64,000 bases of DNA, from the NCBI RefSeq assembly GCF_000761155.1, contig NZ_CP009533.1, positions 3,830,001-3,894,000 on the forward strand. Reading direction: 5' to 3'. The number at the start of each line of letters is the position of its first letter. The first letter of the stretch is position 1. The notes below the pieces were generated by a model. That model saw only the letters and a list, made by a program, of their open reading frames with translations. It was not told the origin of the DNA and did no database searches. The DNA comes from Pseudomonas rhizosphaerae (lineage in GTDB: Bacteria > Pseudomonadota > Gammaproteobacteria > Pseudomonadales > Pseudomonadaceae). The translations under genes were made by a program, and so were the position numbers. Of this stretch, positions 17,604 to 26,059 are shown piece by piece.

Positions 17604-18269
17604 ATGAGCTACCAGCACCAGTACATCGACGGCACCCGTATCCATTTCCCGCTGGGCAAGGTGGTGTGCATCGGCCGCAACTACGCCGAGCACGCCAAGG
17701 AGCTGGACAACCCGATCCCCACCGAGCCGCTGCTGTTCATCAAGCCCAGCAGCTGCGTGGTGCCATTGCAGGACACCTTTAGCATTCCCACCGACCGCGG
17801 CGCGGTGCACTACGAAGCCGAAATCGCCGTGCTGCTGGGCAAGTCCCTGAGCACCCGGCCCAGCGCCGAAGAAGTCATCGATGCCATTTCCGGTTTCGCC
17901 CCGGCGCTGGACCTGACCCTGCGCGACGTCCAGTCACGCCTGCGCGAGAAAGGCCTGCCGTGGGAAATCGCCAAGTCGTTCGACGGCGCAGCGGTGATCG
18001 CCCCCTTCGTGTCGGCCGCAAGCTTCGCCGACCTCACCGACATCCCGGTACGCCTCACCATCAATGGCGAAGTGCGCCAGGACGGCAACAGCAGCCTGAT
18101 GCTCAACCCCATCGTGCCGATGATCCAGTACATGGCCGGGTGTTTCTCGTTGCAGGCCGGCGATGTCATTCTCACCGGCACCCCGGCCGGGGTAGGCCCG
18201 CTCGAGGTCGGCGCCGACATCGTGCTGGAACTGCCAGGTGTCAGCCGCTTCACCAGCCGCGTCCAGTAA
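17604..18269 (+). CDS. Fumarylacetoacetate hydrolase family protein
   Basis: This 221-residue protein is a short FAH-domain enzyme of the YcgM/FAHD1 group, which cleaves or decarboxylates acylpyruvates or oxaloacetate in a metal-dependent way. CIGRNYAEHAKEL at the N-terminus, HYEAEIAVLLGK (metal-binding glutamates) and the closing VILTGTPAGVGPL are all characteristic. It starts 28 bp after the dehydrogenase gene and on the same strand, so it is probably co-transcribed; a role in clearing oxo-acid side products near serine metabolism is plausible but only inferred. Confidence 0.85.
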   Translation: MSYQHQYIDGTRIHFPLGKVVCIGRNYAEHAKELDNPIPTEPLLFIKPSSCVVPLQDTFSIPTDRGAVHYEAEIAVLLGKSLSTRPSAEEVIDAISGFAPALDLTLRDVQSRLREKGLPWEIAKSFDGAAVIAPFVSAASFADLTDIPVRLTINGEVRQDGNSSLMLNPIVPMIQYMAGCFSLQAGDVILTGTPAGVGPLEVGADIVLELPGVSRFTSRVQ

Positions 18270-18379
18270 TCGCCGGGCGCCTCACCTTTTTTTGACATTC
18301 GATCTGGATAATGCCCCCACCCCAGTGGGTGCATCGTCCGGATGTGCCTGCATGAATTCGTCTCCAGCAAGGGTACTCC

Positions 18380-19291
18380 ATGGTCCGCGCCGCGCTGCAT
18401 TCATCCCGCCCCCTGCACAAACGCTGGTACCTGTGGGCCTTGCTGGTGCTGCTGATCGGCTACATCGTCGCGGTGGTCCTGCATTGGGACGACCGCGCCG
18501 AGCTGTGGGTGCAGGAATGGACGCAGAACGGCGCCGAGCGCAAGGCCAGCGTCTGGTTGCCCGATTACAAGGCCGTGATCGATGGCAAGCCGCTGCCGGG
18601 CATGGAAAACGACGAAGCTTCAGATATCGCTTACCACCCCGGCACCCGCACGTTGTTCTCGGTCATGGGCAAGAACCCCTATCTGGTCGAACTGAGCCTG
18701 CAGGGCGACGTCCTGCGCAAGATGCCGCTGACCGGCTGGAGCAATCCAGAGGCCGTCACGGTATTGGCCGATGGACGCCTGGCGATCATCGACGAGCGTC
18801 AGCACCAATTGACCGTGGTCAAGGTCGACGCCAACACCCGTGAGCTGAACATCGCCGACTTCGCACCGTTCGACCTCGGCCCCTCGGCCGACCAGAACAA
18901 GGCTTTCGAGGCACTGGCCTGGGACCCGCGCAACCAGCGCCTGCTGCTGGGCGAAGAACGACCGCCGGCATTGTTTTCCGTGAAGTTGGGCGGCGACGGC
19001 CAACCTGTTGGCGAGAAACAACGCCTCGATGCACCTGACCTGGACATGCGCAACCTTTCGGCGCTGGCGGTAGACCCGCGCACCGGTCACCGCCTGTTGC
19101 TGTCAGCCGACTCGCACCTGCTGATGGAATACGACGAAGCGGGCAAGCAGTTGAGCTTCATGGCACTGCTGGGCGGCATGAACGGCTTCAAGGACACCAT
19201 TCCCCGCGCCGAGGGCGTAACCATCGATGACCAGGGCACGATCTACCTGGTGAGCGAGCCGAATCTGTTCTACGTATTGCGCAAGGAGTGA
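18380..19291 (+). CDS. SdiA-regulated domain protein, membrane-anchored (copy 1)
   Basis: This is a 303-residue protein with one N-terminal membrane segment (about residues 17-37) and a periplasmic beta-propeller-like domain of the SdiA-regulated family (YjiK type). Recognisable repeats include SDIAYHPGTRTLFSVMGKNP, GWSNPEAVTVLADGRLAI and AEGVTIDDQGTIYLVSEPNL. The family is named after regulation by SdiA in E. coli and its biochemical role is unknown. A second, clearly related gene lies directly downstream. The ATG at 18380 precedes the basic residues of the membrane anchor. Confidence 0.78.
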   Translation: MVRAALHSSRPLHKRWYLWALLVLLIGYIVAVVLHWDDRAELWVQEWTQNGAERKASVWLPDYKAVIDGKPLPGMENDEASDIAYHPGTRTLFSVMGKNPYLVELSLQGDVLRKMPLTGWSNPEAVTVLADGRLAIIDERQHQLTVVKVDANTRELNIADFAPFDLGPSADQNKAFEALAWDPRNQRLLLGEERPPALFSVKLGGDGQPVGEKQRLDAPDLDMRNLSALAVDPRTGHRLLLSADSHLLMEYDEAGKQLSFMALLGGMNGFKDTIPRAEGVTIDDQGTIYLVSEPNLFYVLRKE

Positions 19292-19418
19292 GCCGACGGG
19301 AGTGCATTTTGCGGTCGCACCATCACGGACATTTCCTACCTATAAATCCGCAGATACTTAAGCTTGGCTTCATCATTTAATGGTTTGATGCGCACACTTC
19401 ATTCAAGAGCCCGACGCA

Positions 19419-20327
19419 ATGCGTTTCTTCGTCCGACCCATTCACCTGCTGCTGATCGCGGCACTGATCGCGCTGATCTGCGCCTTCGCTGCACTGCACC
19501 ACTTCCGCTGGCTCGAACGCGCCAGTTTCAACGTCGAACGCTGGCTCGGCGGGCCCTTCCCGGGCGCGATCGACCTGGACAGCTATCAGGTGGACATCGA
19601 GGCGCAGGTGGTCGAGGGGCTGGACGACGACATTTCTGCGCTGACCTTCGACCCGTCGCGCAAGACCCTGTTTACCGTCACCAACCAGCGTTCCGAACTG
19701 ATCGAGCTGTCGCTGCAGGGTAATATTCTGCGCCGCATTGCCCTGGTCGGATTCGGTGACCCAGAGGCGGTCGAGTACATCAGCCCCGGCGTCTACGTGA
19801 TCACCGACGAGCGCCAGCAGCGCTTGATCAAGATCAACATCGACGACAGCACGCAGATCATCGATGCACAGGACGCCGAACAGTTGAGCCTCAACTTCGG
19901 CGGGCGCAGCAACAAGGGCTTCGAAGGGCTGGCCTACGACTCGGCCGGCAAGCGCCTGTTCGTGGCCCGCGAGCGCGACCCGATGCTGATCTACGAGGTG
20001 CAGGGTTTTCCACGCGGGGTCAGCGACAAGCCGCTGGACGTGCAGGTGACCCAGGACCGCCGGCGCGATGCCGGGCTGTTCGTGCGCGATCTTTCCAGCC
20101 TGCAATACGACGAACGCAGCGGCCACCTGCTGGCGCTCTCGGACGAGTCGCTACTGGTGCTGGAACTCGACGTGCAGGGCAGGCCCCTGAGCACGATGTC
20201 GCTGCGCAAGGGTCGCCAGGGGTTGAGCAAGAGCGTGCCGCAACCCGAAGGCATTGCCATGGACGACGATGGCAACCTGTACATGGTCAGCGAACCGAAC
20301 CTGTTCTACGTGTTCCGCAAACGCTGA
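19419..20327 (+). CDS. SdiA-regulated domain protein, membrane-anchored (copy 2)
   Basis: This is a 302-residue paralogue of the preceding gene, with an N-terminal membrane segment (about residues 7-27) and the same repeat signatures (DDISALTFDPSRKTLFTVTN, GDPEAVEYISPGVYVITDER, PEGIAMDDDGNLYMVSEPNL). The tandem pair points to an old duplication. A TATAAA hexamer at 19341-19346 could be the -10 of its own promoter, although I see no good -35 for it. Its stop lies 6 bp from the convergent cystine-transport operon. Confidence 0.78.
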   Translation: MRFFVRPIHLLLIAALIALICAFAALHHFRWLERASFNVERWLGGPFPGAIDLDSYQVDIEAQVVEGLDDDISALTFDPSRKTLFTVTNQRSELIELSLQGNILRRIALVGFGDPEAVEYISPGVYVITDERQQRLIKINIDDSTQIIDAQDAEQLSLNFGGRSNKGFEGLAYDSAGKRLFVARERDPMLIYEVQGFPRGVSDKPLDVQVTQDRRRDAGLFVRDLSSLQYDERSGHLLALSDESLLVLELDVQGRPLSTMSLRKGRQGLSKSVPQPEGIAMDDDGNLYMVSEPNLFYVFRKR

Positions 20328-20333
20328 GCGGCG

Positions 20334-21083
20334 CTACCCCTCGGGGTGCAGAAACTTGTCGAGGAATTGCCGGGTCCGCGCGTGCCGAGGGTTGGCGAAC
20401 AGCTCGCGGGCCGGGCCCTGTTCCACGATCGCGCCCTGGTCGAAGAACACCACGCGGTTGGCCACGTCCCTGGCAAACTGCATCTCGTGAGTGACGATGA
20501 CCATGGTCCGCCGCTCCTGCGCCAGGCCCCGAATGGTCGCCAGCACCTCGCCGACCAGTTCCGGGTCGAGCGCCGAGGTCGGCTCGTCGAACAGGATGAC
20601 CTGCGGCTGCATGGCCAGCGCCCGGGCAATCGCCACGCGCTGCTGCTGACCGCCCGACAAGCGCCTGGGGTAGGCGTCTTCCTTGCCGGCCAGGCCCACT
20701 TTTGCCAACAGGCTGCGACCCAGTTCGACCGCTTCGGCCATGGCCATCTTCTTCACCACCACCGGCCCTTCGATGACGTTTTCCAACGCCGTGCGGTGAG
20801 GGAACAGGTTGAAGTTCTGGAACACGAAGCCCACCTGCTGGCGCAACTCGCGAATCAAGCCTTGCTGTTGCGCCACCCGGGCGCCGTCGATTTCGATGTC
20901 GCCCACGCGGACCTGGCCACTGGTAGGTGTTTCCAGCAGGTTCAGGCAGCGCAGGAAGGTCGTCTTGCCCGAGCCACTGGGGCCGATAATGGCCACCACT
21001 TCGCCGGCGGCGACCTCCAGATCGATGCCCTTGAGTACGGTGTGACCATTGAACTGCTTGGTCAGGCCCTTTACCACGATCAT
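20334..21083 (-). CDS. tcyN: Cystine-type amino acid ABC transporter ATPase TcyN
   Basis: This ATPase of 249 residues belongs to the polar amino acid (PAAT) importer family. It has Walker A GPSGSGKTT near residue 34, signature LSGGQQQRVAIARALAMQ, Walker B VILFDEPTSALDPE and H-loop VTHEMQFARDV. It is the last gene of a three-gene operon with the permease and binding protein upstream. Assignment to cystine is inferred from resemblance to TcyN/YecC and from the divergent serine acetyltransferase gene; another polar amino acid remains possible. Confidence 0.85.
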   Translation of the reverse strand: MIVVKGLTKQFNGHTVLKGIDLEVAAGEVVAIIGPSGSGKTTFLRCLNLLETPTSGQVRVGDIEIDGARVAQQQGLIRELRQQVGFVFQNFNLFPHRTALENVIEGPVVVKKMAMAEAVELGRSLLAKVGLAGKEDAYPRRLSGGQQQRVAIARALAMQPQVILFDEPTSALDPELVGEVLATIRGLAQERRTMVIVTHEMQFARDVANRVVFFDQGAIVEQGPARELFANPRHARTRQFLDKFLHPEG

Positions 21084-21087
21084 TGCT

Positions 21088-21756
21088 TCATGCCTCTTGG
21101 TCGTGGCGGTTGACCCGCCGTTCCAGATGATTCTGCAGGTGCGCCAGAAGGCTTGCCAGCAGCCAGTAGATCAGTGCGGCCGCCAAGTACATGGTGAAAA
21201 TCTCGAACGTGCGTGCCGTGATCAACTGCGCCTGGCGAAATAGCTCCGGCACCTGGATGGTCGCAGCCAGCGCGGTGTCCTTGACCAGCGAGATGAAGCT
21301 GTTGCCCAGCGGCGGCAGGGCAGTGCGCATGGCCTGTGGCAGGATGGCCCGGCGCAGGGTCTGCGCGCGGGTCATGCCGATGCTGGCAGCGGCTTCCCAC
21401 TGGCCGCGCTCGATGGACGCGATCGCCGCCCGCAGGATTTCACAGGCGTAGGCCGCCATGTTCAGGGAAAAACCGATCAGCGCCGCCGACAGCGGGTCCA
21501 GTTCGATACCGACCTGGGGCAGGCCGTAGTAGATGACGAACAGTTGGACCAGCAACGGCGTGCCGCGGAAGAACGACACATAGACCCGCGCCGGCCAGCT
21601 CAGCAGCCGGCTCCTGGACAGGCGCATGAGCGCCAGGCCGAAGCCCAGCAGCAAGCCGAAGAACATCCCGCCCAGGCTGAGAAACACCGTGTAGTAGGCA
21701 CCCTTGAGCAGAAAGGGTGCCGAATCGAGCATCAGCTGCAGGCTGCTCTCGATCAT
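21088..21756 (-). CDS. tcyL: Cystine-type amino acid ABC transporter permease
   Basis: This is a HisM-type inner-membrane permease, 222 residues, with several hydrophobic segments and the EAA loop EAAASIGMTRAQTLRRAILP through which it contacts the ATPase. Its start overlaps the stop of the binding-protein gene by 4 bp (ATGA), and the ATPase gene follows after 4 bp, so the three are co-translated. Substrate assignment follows the operon as a whole. Confidence 0.85.
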   Translation of the reverse strand: MIESSLQLMLDSAPFLLKGAYYTVFLSLGGMFFGLLLGFGLALMRLSRSRLLSWPARVYVSFFRGTPLLVQLFVIYYGLPQVGIELDPLSAALIGFSLNMAAYACEILRAAIASIERGQWEAAASIGMTRAQTLRRAILPQAMRTALPPLGNSFISLVKDTALAATIQVPELFRQAQLITARTFEIFTMYLAAALIYWLLASLLAHLQNHLERRVNRHDQEA

Positions 21757-22544
21757 TGCGTGACGTCAGCGCTGAACCATTGCTTGGACAGCTTGGCCAG
21801 GGTGCCGTCTTTGCGCAGTTTTTCCAGTGCGTCGTCGAGTGCCTTGAGCAGCTCCGGTTCGCCTTTGCGCACGGCGATCCCGGCTTCCTGGCGCGAGAAT
21901 GCGTCGCCGGCCAGGGCGAGGGTCTCGTTGGTCTTGTTGATCAGGTCGAAGGCCGCCAGGCGGTCCACCAGAATGGCATCGATGCGGCCGACGCGCAGGT
22001 CCTGGTATTTGGTGGGGTCATCGTCGTAGGTTTTGACAATGGCGCTCGGTACGTTGTCCTTGAGCCACTGCTCGTAGTTGGTGCCCAGGCCCATGCCGAC
22101 TTTCTTGCCGGCCAGGTCCGACGCCTGCTTGATGCTGTCGGCGTTCTTCTTCGCGACCACTGCCTGGATACCGGACACGGTGTAGGGCGTCGAGAAGTCG
22201 TACTTCTTCTTACGCTCTTCGGAGATGGTCACCTGATTGACCACCACGTCCAGGCGCTTGGACTCCAGCGCCGCAAGAATGCCGGCCCACGGGGTCGCCT
22301 GCAGTTTGACCTTGACCCCCAGCTCCTTGGCCAGGGCCTCGGAGAGCTGCACTTCGAAGCCGGTCAGCTTGCCGTTCTCGTCGACGAAGCTGAACGGTGG
22401 ATAGGTCCCCTCCAGGCCGACGTTGATGACACCGGCGTCCTTGATCTTCTGCAACTGTTCGCCGGCAACCGCCTGGCCCAGCAGCGAACTGCCCAGAACC
22501 AGACCGGCGATCAGCAGGTGTTTGCGCAATGCGGGAAAATTCAT
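21753..22544 (-). CDS. tcyJ: Cystine-type periplasmic amino acid-binding protein
   Basis: This is a family 3 solute-binding protein resembling FliY/TcyJ, 263 residues, with a signal peptide ending AVAGEQ near residue 25. The mature part has the family pattern GVINVGLEGTYPPFSFVDEN, in which the LEGTYPPF stretch is typical of cystine-binding members. I chose the ATG at 22544 because AAGGATC precedes it and the signal peptide begins there; the frame extends to 22589 without support. The divergent neighbour makes O-acetylserine, the precursor of cysteine. Confidence 0.85.
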   Translation of the reverse strand: MNFPALRKHLLIAGLVLGSSLLGQAVAGEQLQKIKDAGVINVGLEGTYPPFSFVDENGKLTGFEVQLSEALAKELGVKVKLQATPWAGILAALESKRLDVVVNQVTISEERKKKYDFSTPYTVSGIQAVVAKKNADSIKQASDLAGKKVGMGLGTNYEQWLKDNVPSAIVKTYDDDPTKYQDLRVGRIDAILVDRLAAFDLINKTNETLALAGDAFSRQEAGIAVRKGEPELLKALDDALEKLRKDGTLAKLSKQWFSADVTQ

Positions 22545-22818
22545 GGCGGATCCTTGAGATGAGGGAGGGTTTCGCATCGTTTGCAGCAACCTTCGCGGCT
22601 ACCGATCGTCGATGTGAAGGCGCGTCGGGAAAAACAGGACTATAGGCACCGCCACGCTGGGCCACAAGCCCCCGCAGTGGCTACGGAACGTAAGACCCCG
22701 GCTTATGTTCAGATGCTCCACGAGCGATCCAAAGCGTTCTTTTTACCGCCTGGATTTTTCCCGTATGGTGGGCGCCATCGGCGACCATCGCTGTTTTCGC
22801 ACAGGGCAGGACATAACC

Positions 22819-23757
22819 GTGAACGACATCCCTCAGGCACGCAAAGGCCATTGGCAGTTACAGTCCATCGTCGGCCAGTTGCATGAGGCGCGGTCCGATT
22901 GGCGCCGGCAGAACGGACGCAGTTGCGGCATGCAGGGCGGTCGCGAACTGCCGTCGCGCGAGGCCATGGCCCAGGTGCTCGAGCAGCTGTGCGGGGCGCT
23001 GTTTCCGATGCGCCTGGGGCCGGTGGACCTGCGCGAGGAAAGCGAAGATTTCTACGTAGGCCATACCTTGGACGCCGCGCTCAACGAACTCTTGACCCAG
23101 GCCCGCCTGGAGCTGCGCTACGCCGCGCGCAATGGCGACTGCGACCTGCCGGCCGTCGACGCCAAAGCGTTGCAGTTGATCCAGGGTTTCGCCGTCGCCC
23201 TGCCGGGTCTGCGGCGCTTGCTCGATACCGATGTGCTGGCGGCCTACCACGGCGATCCGGCGGCGCGCAGCGTCGACGAAGTGCTGCTCTGCTATCCGGG
23301 CGTGCTCGCGGTGATCCATCATCGCCTGGCGCACCATCTGTATCTCGCCGGCTTGCCGTTGCTGGCGCGCATCAGCTCGGAACTGGCCCATTCGGCGACC
23401 GGTATCGACATTCACCCCGGCGCGCGGATCGGTCCGAGTTTCTTCATCGACCATGGCACGGGCGTGGTGATCGGCGAAACCGCCGTCATTGGCGAACGAG
23501 TGCGTATCTACCAGCAGGTCACCCTGGGGGCCAAGCGCTTCCCGGCGGACGAGTCCGGGCAGTTGCAGAAGGGTCATCCGCGCCATCCGATCGTCGAGGA
23601 CGATGTGGTCATCTATGCCGGCGCAACCATTCTGGGCCGCATCACCATCGGCAAGGGCTCGACCATCGGCGGCAACGTGTGGCTGACGCGCACCGTGCCG
23701 GCAGGCAGCAACCTGACCCAGGCGAACCTGGTACACGACGACGGCAGTCAGAAATAG
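22819..23757 (+). CDS. epsC: Serine O-acetyltransferase EpsC
   Basis: This enzyme acetylates serine with acetyl-CoA to form O-acetylserine for cysteine synthesis. The 312-residue protein has an N-terminal helical domain and a left-handed beta-helix acyltransferase domain with hexapeptide turns (GIDIHPGARIGPSFFIDHGTGV); the histidines in IDIHPG and IDHGTG fit the active site. The start is taken as GTG at 22819 because AGGA lies 7 bases upstream; a longer frame starts at 22705 without a Shine-Dalgarno sequence. It is divergent from the cystine importer, forming a small cysteine-supply locus. Confidence 0.88.
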   Translation: MNDIPQARKGHWQLQSIVGQLHEARSDWRRQNGRSCGMQGGRELPSREAMAQVLEQLCGALFPMRLGPVDLREESEDFYVGHTLDAALNELLTQARLELRYAARNGDCDLPAVDAKALQLIQGFAVALPGLRRLLDTDVLAAYHGDPAARSVDEVLLCYPGVLAVIHHRLAHHLYLAGLPLLARISSELAHSATGIDIHPGARIGPSFFIDHGTGVVIGETAVIGERVRIYQQVTLGAKRFPADESGQLQKGHPRHPIVEDDVVIYAGATILGRITIGKGSTIGGNVWLTRTVPAGSNLTQANLVHDDGSQK

Positions 23758-23839
23758 GCCGGCACAGCTGCCAGTGAACGGTCTGTTTGTCGGGCCGTTC
23801 GGCCCATCAATTGGCCATCCACCCATCAGTCGTGTTTTA

Positions 23840-23857
23840 ATTGAACGCTCGTTCAAT
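23840..23857. promoter_or_regulatory. BetI-type operator upstream of betT
   Basis: ATTGAACG-CT-CGTTCAAT is an 18-bp palindrome with perfect 8-bp arms, about 95 bp upstream of the betT start. It closely resembles the operator bound by the TetR-family choline repressor BetI. betI itself is not in the window, so regulation would act in trans. Confidence 0.75.
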
Positions 23858-23899
23858 AAAACCATGGATCGCGATTCGCGTTCAACAGGAGGCCATCCC

Positions 23900-23956
23900 T
23901 TGCTGAAAACGCCCAGTTTCTTCCATTTCCGAACGTGTGGAGTGCACAACGCATGA
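23900..23956 (+). CDS. Candidate leader peptide coupled to betT
   Basis: A consensus AGGAGG at 23887-23892 lies 7 bases before a TTG codon opening an 18-codon frame (MLKTPSFFHFRTCGVHNA). Its TGA overlaps the betT ATG as ATGA. BetT itself has only a weak GGAG 10 bases before its start, so the strong ribosome site seems to serve the leader and translation would pass to betT by coupling. The TTG start and the tiny size make this uncertain; it may instead be a ribosome stand-by site. Confidence 0.35.
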   Translation: MLKTPSFFHFRTCGVHNA

Positions 23957-25953
23957 GTGCATCTTCATCGACCCCAAGCGGCAATGTGCGCATGAACCCT
24001 CCGGTGTTCTATTTTGCCGCCAGCTTCATCCTGATTTTCGGCATCGTCGTCATTTCCTTCCCGCAAGCGGCCGGTCAATGGTTGCTGGCAGCGCAAAGTT
24101 GGGCCGCCAACACCGTGGGCTGGTATTACATGCTGGCCATGACGTTGTACCTGGTGTTCGTCGTGGTAACGGCGCTGTCGGGGTACGGCAAGATCAAACT
24201 GGGGGCCGATCACGACGAGCCCGAGTTCAGCTACCTGTCCTGGGCCGGGATGCTGTTTGCCGCCGGCATCAGCATCACCCTGTTCTTCTTCTGCGTGTCC
24301 GAACCGCTGACCCACATGCTGCAACCGCCGCAGGGCGAGGCAGGCACCCAGGAAGCCGCGCGCCAGGCCATGCAGCTGCTGTTCCTGCACTGGGGCCTGC
24401 ATGGGTGGGGTGTGTTCGCCTTCGTCGGCATGGCCCTGGCCTATTTCGCCTATCGTCACAACCTGCCGCTGGCGCTGCGTTCGGCGCTGTACCCGCTGAT
24501 CGGCAAGCGCATCAACGGACCGATCGGCTACGCAGTGGATGGCTTCGGCATCATCGCCACCATTTTCGGCCTGGGTGCCGACATGGGCTTTGGCGTGCTC
24601 CACCTCAACTCGGGCCTGGACTACCTGTTCGGCGTGGCCCATACCCAGTGGATCCAGGTGATCCTGATCACCCTGATGATGGGTGCGGCCATTCTGGTGG
24701 CGGTCTCCGGCGTCGACAAGGGCGTGCGGGTGATGTCCGACATCAACATGCTGCTCGCCTGTGCGCTGCTGCTCTTCGTGTTGTTCGCCGGCCCGACCCA
24801 GCATTTGCTCAGCACTCTGGTACAGAACGTCGGCGACTATCTGGGCGCGCTGCCCAGCAAGAGTTTCGACGTCTACGCCTACGACAAGCCCAGCGACTGG
24901 CTGGGCAACTGGACGGTGTTCTACTGGGCCTGGTGGATTGCCTGGTCGCCGTTCGTGGGTCTGTTCATCGCGCGGATCTCGCGCGGGCGCACGATTCGCG
25001 AGTTCGTCTTCGGCGTGCTGCTGATTCCTCTGGGCTTTACCCTGGCCTGGATGTCGATCTTCGGCAACAGCGCGATCGACCAGGTGATCAACCATGGCAT
25101 GGCTGCAATCGGCCAGTCGGCCATCGACGACCCATCGATGACCCTCTACCTGCTGCTGGAAACCTATCCGTGGGCGCGGACGGTGATCGCGGTCACCGTG
25201 TTCATCAGTTTCGTGTTCTTCGTCACCTCGGCCGACTCGGGCACTGTCGTGCTCTCGACCCTGTCTGCACGTGGCGGCAACCCGGACGAAGACGGTCCGA
25301 AATGGCTGCGGGTGTTCTGGGGCGCGATGACTGCACTGGTAACCAGTGGCCTGCTCTTCGCCGGCAGTATCGATTCGCTGAAGTCTGCCGTGGTGCTCAC
25401 CTCGCTGCCGTTCTCGGTCATCCTGCTGGCGATGATGTGGGGCTTGCAAAAGGCCTTCCATATGGAAGGCCAGCGCAAGATCGCCCAGTTGTATTCGCTG
25501 GCGCCGGTCGCCAGTTCGCGGCCAGGGCGTGGCGGTTGGCGTCAGCGGCTGGGCCAGGCCGTGAGCTTCCCCTCGCGTGACGAGGTGTACCGCTTCATGG
25601 ACACCCACGTACGGCCAGCCGTGGCTGAAGTGACCGCCTCGTTCGCCGAGAAAGGGCTGGATGCCGTTGCCCAGGAGGACACCAGCCACGACAACGTGAC
25701 TTTCGAGATCGGTCATGGTGAAGAGCGGCCGTTCATCTATCAGGTGCAGATGCGTGGTTACTTCACGCCATCCTTTGCCCGTGGCGGGATGGGCAATCAG
25801 GAACTGAAGAACCGCCGCTACTACCGAGCCGAGGTGCATTTGTCCGAAGGCAGCCAGGACTACGACCTGGTGGGCTACAGCAAGGAGCAGATCATCAACG
25901 ACATCCTCGACCAGTACGAACGGCACATGCAGTTCCTGCATCTGGTGCGTTGA
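23953..25953 (+). CDS. betT: Choline/glycine betaine BCCT transporter BetT
   Basis: This is an ion-coupled importer of the betaine-choline-carnitine family, 666 residues with about 12 membrane segments. The family signature is seen at KLGADHDEPEFSYLSWAGML and the tryptophan-rich substrate segment at FYWAWWIAWSPFVGLF. A cytoplasmic C-terminal extension of about 150 residues follows the last membrane segment, as in osmoregulated BetT proteins. The ATG at 23953 (MSASSSTPSGNVRMNPP) matches the family start as I recall. A BetI-type palindrome upstream supports choline control. The betIBA genes are not nearby. Confidence 0.9.
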   Translation: MSASSSTPSGNVRMNPPVFYFAASFILIFGIVVISFPQAAGQWLLAAQSWAANTVGWYYMLAMTLYLVFVVVTALSGYGKIKLGADHDEPEFSYLSWAGMLFAAGISITLFFFCVSEPLTHMLQPPQGEAGTQEAARQAMQLLFLHWGLHGWGVFAFVGMALAYFAYRHNLPLALRSALYPLIGKRINGPIGYAVDGFGIIATIFGLGADMGFGVLHLNSGLDYLFGVAHTQWIQVILITLMMGAAILVAVSGVDKGVRVMSDINMLLACALLLFVLFAGPTQHLLSTLVQNVGDYLGALPSKSFDVYAYDKPSDWLGNWTVFYWAWWIAWSPFVGLFIARISRGRTIREFVFGVLLIPLGFTLAWMSIFGNSAIDQVINHGMAAIGQSAIDDPSMTLYLLLETYPWARTVIAVTVFISFVFFVTSADSGTVVLSTLSARGGNPDEDGPKWLRVFWGAMTALVTSGLLFAGSIDSLKSAVVLTSLPFSVILLAMMWGLQKAFHMEGQRKIAQLYSLAPVASSRPGRGGWRQRLGQAVSFPSRDEVYRFMDTHVRPAVAEVTASFAEKGLDAVAQEDTSHDNVTFEIGHGEERPFIYQVQMRGYFTPSFARGGMGNQELKNRRYYRAEVHLSEGSQDYDLVGYSKEQIINDILDQYERHMQFLHLVR

Positions 25954-26010
25954 CCGATATAGAGGGGCAATCAGGCCCCTCGCTCGACCCCGGGCAGAAA
26001 AGCTGTACGC

Positions 26011-26047
26011 ATAAAAAAACCCTCGCACCGATGTGCGAGGGTTTTTT
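26011..26047. terminator. Bidirectional intrinsic terminator
   Basis: CCCTCGCAC and GTGCGAGGG form a 9-bp stem with a 4-base loop, with seven A before and six T after. It serves betT on the plus strand and the DUF2388 gene on the minus strand, whose stops face each other here. Confidence 0.92.
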
Positions 26048-26059
26048 ATGGACGCGCTG

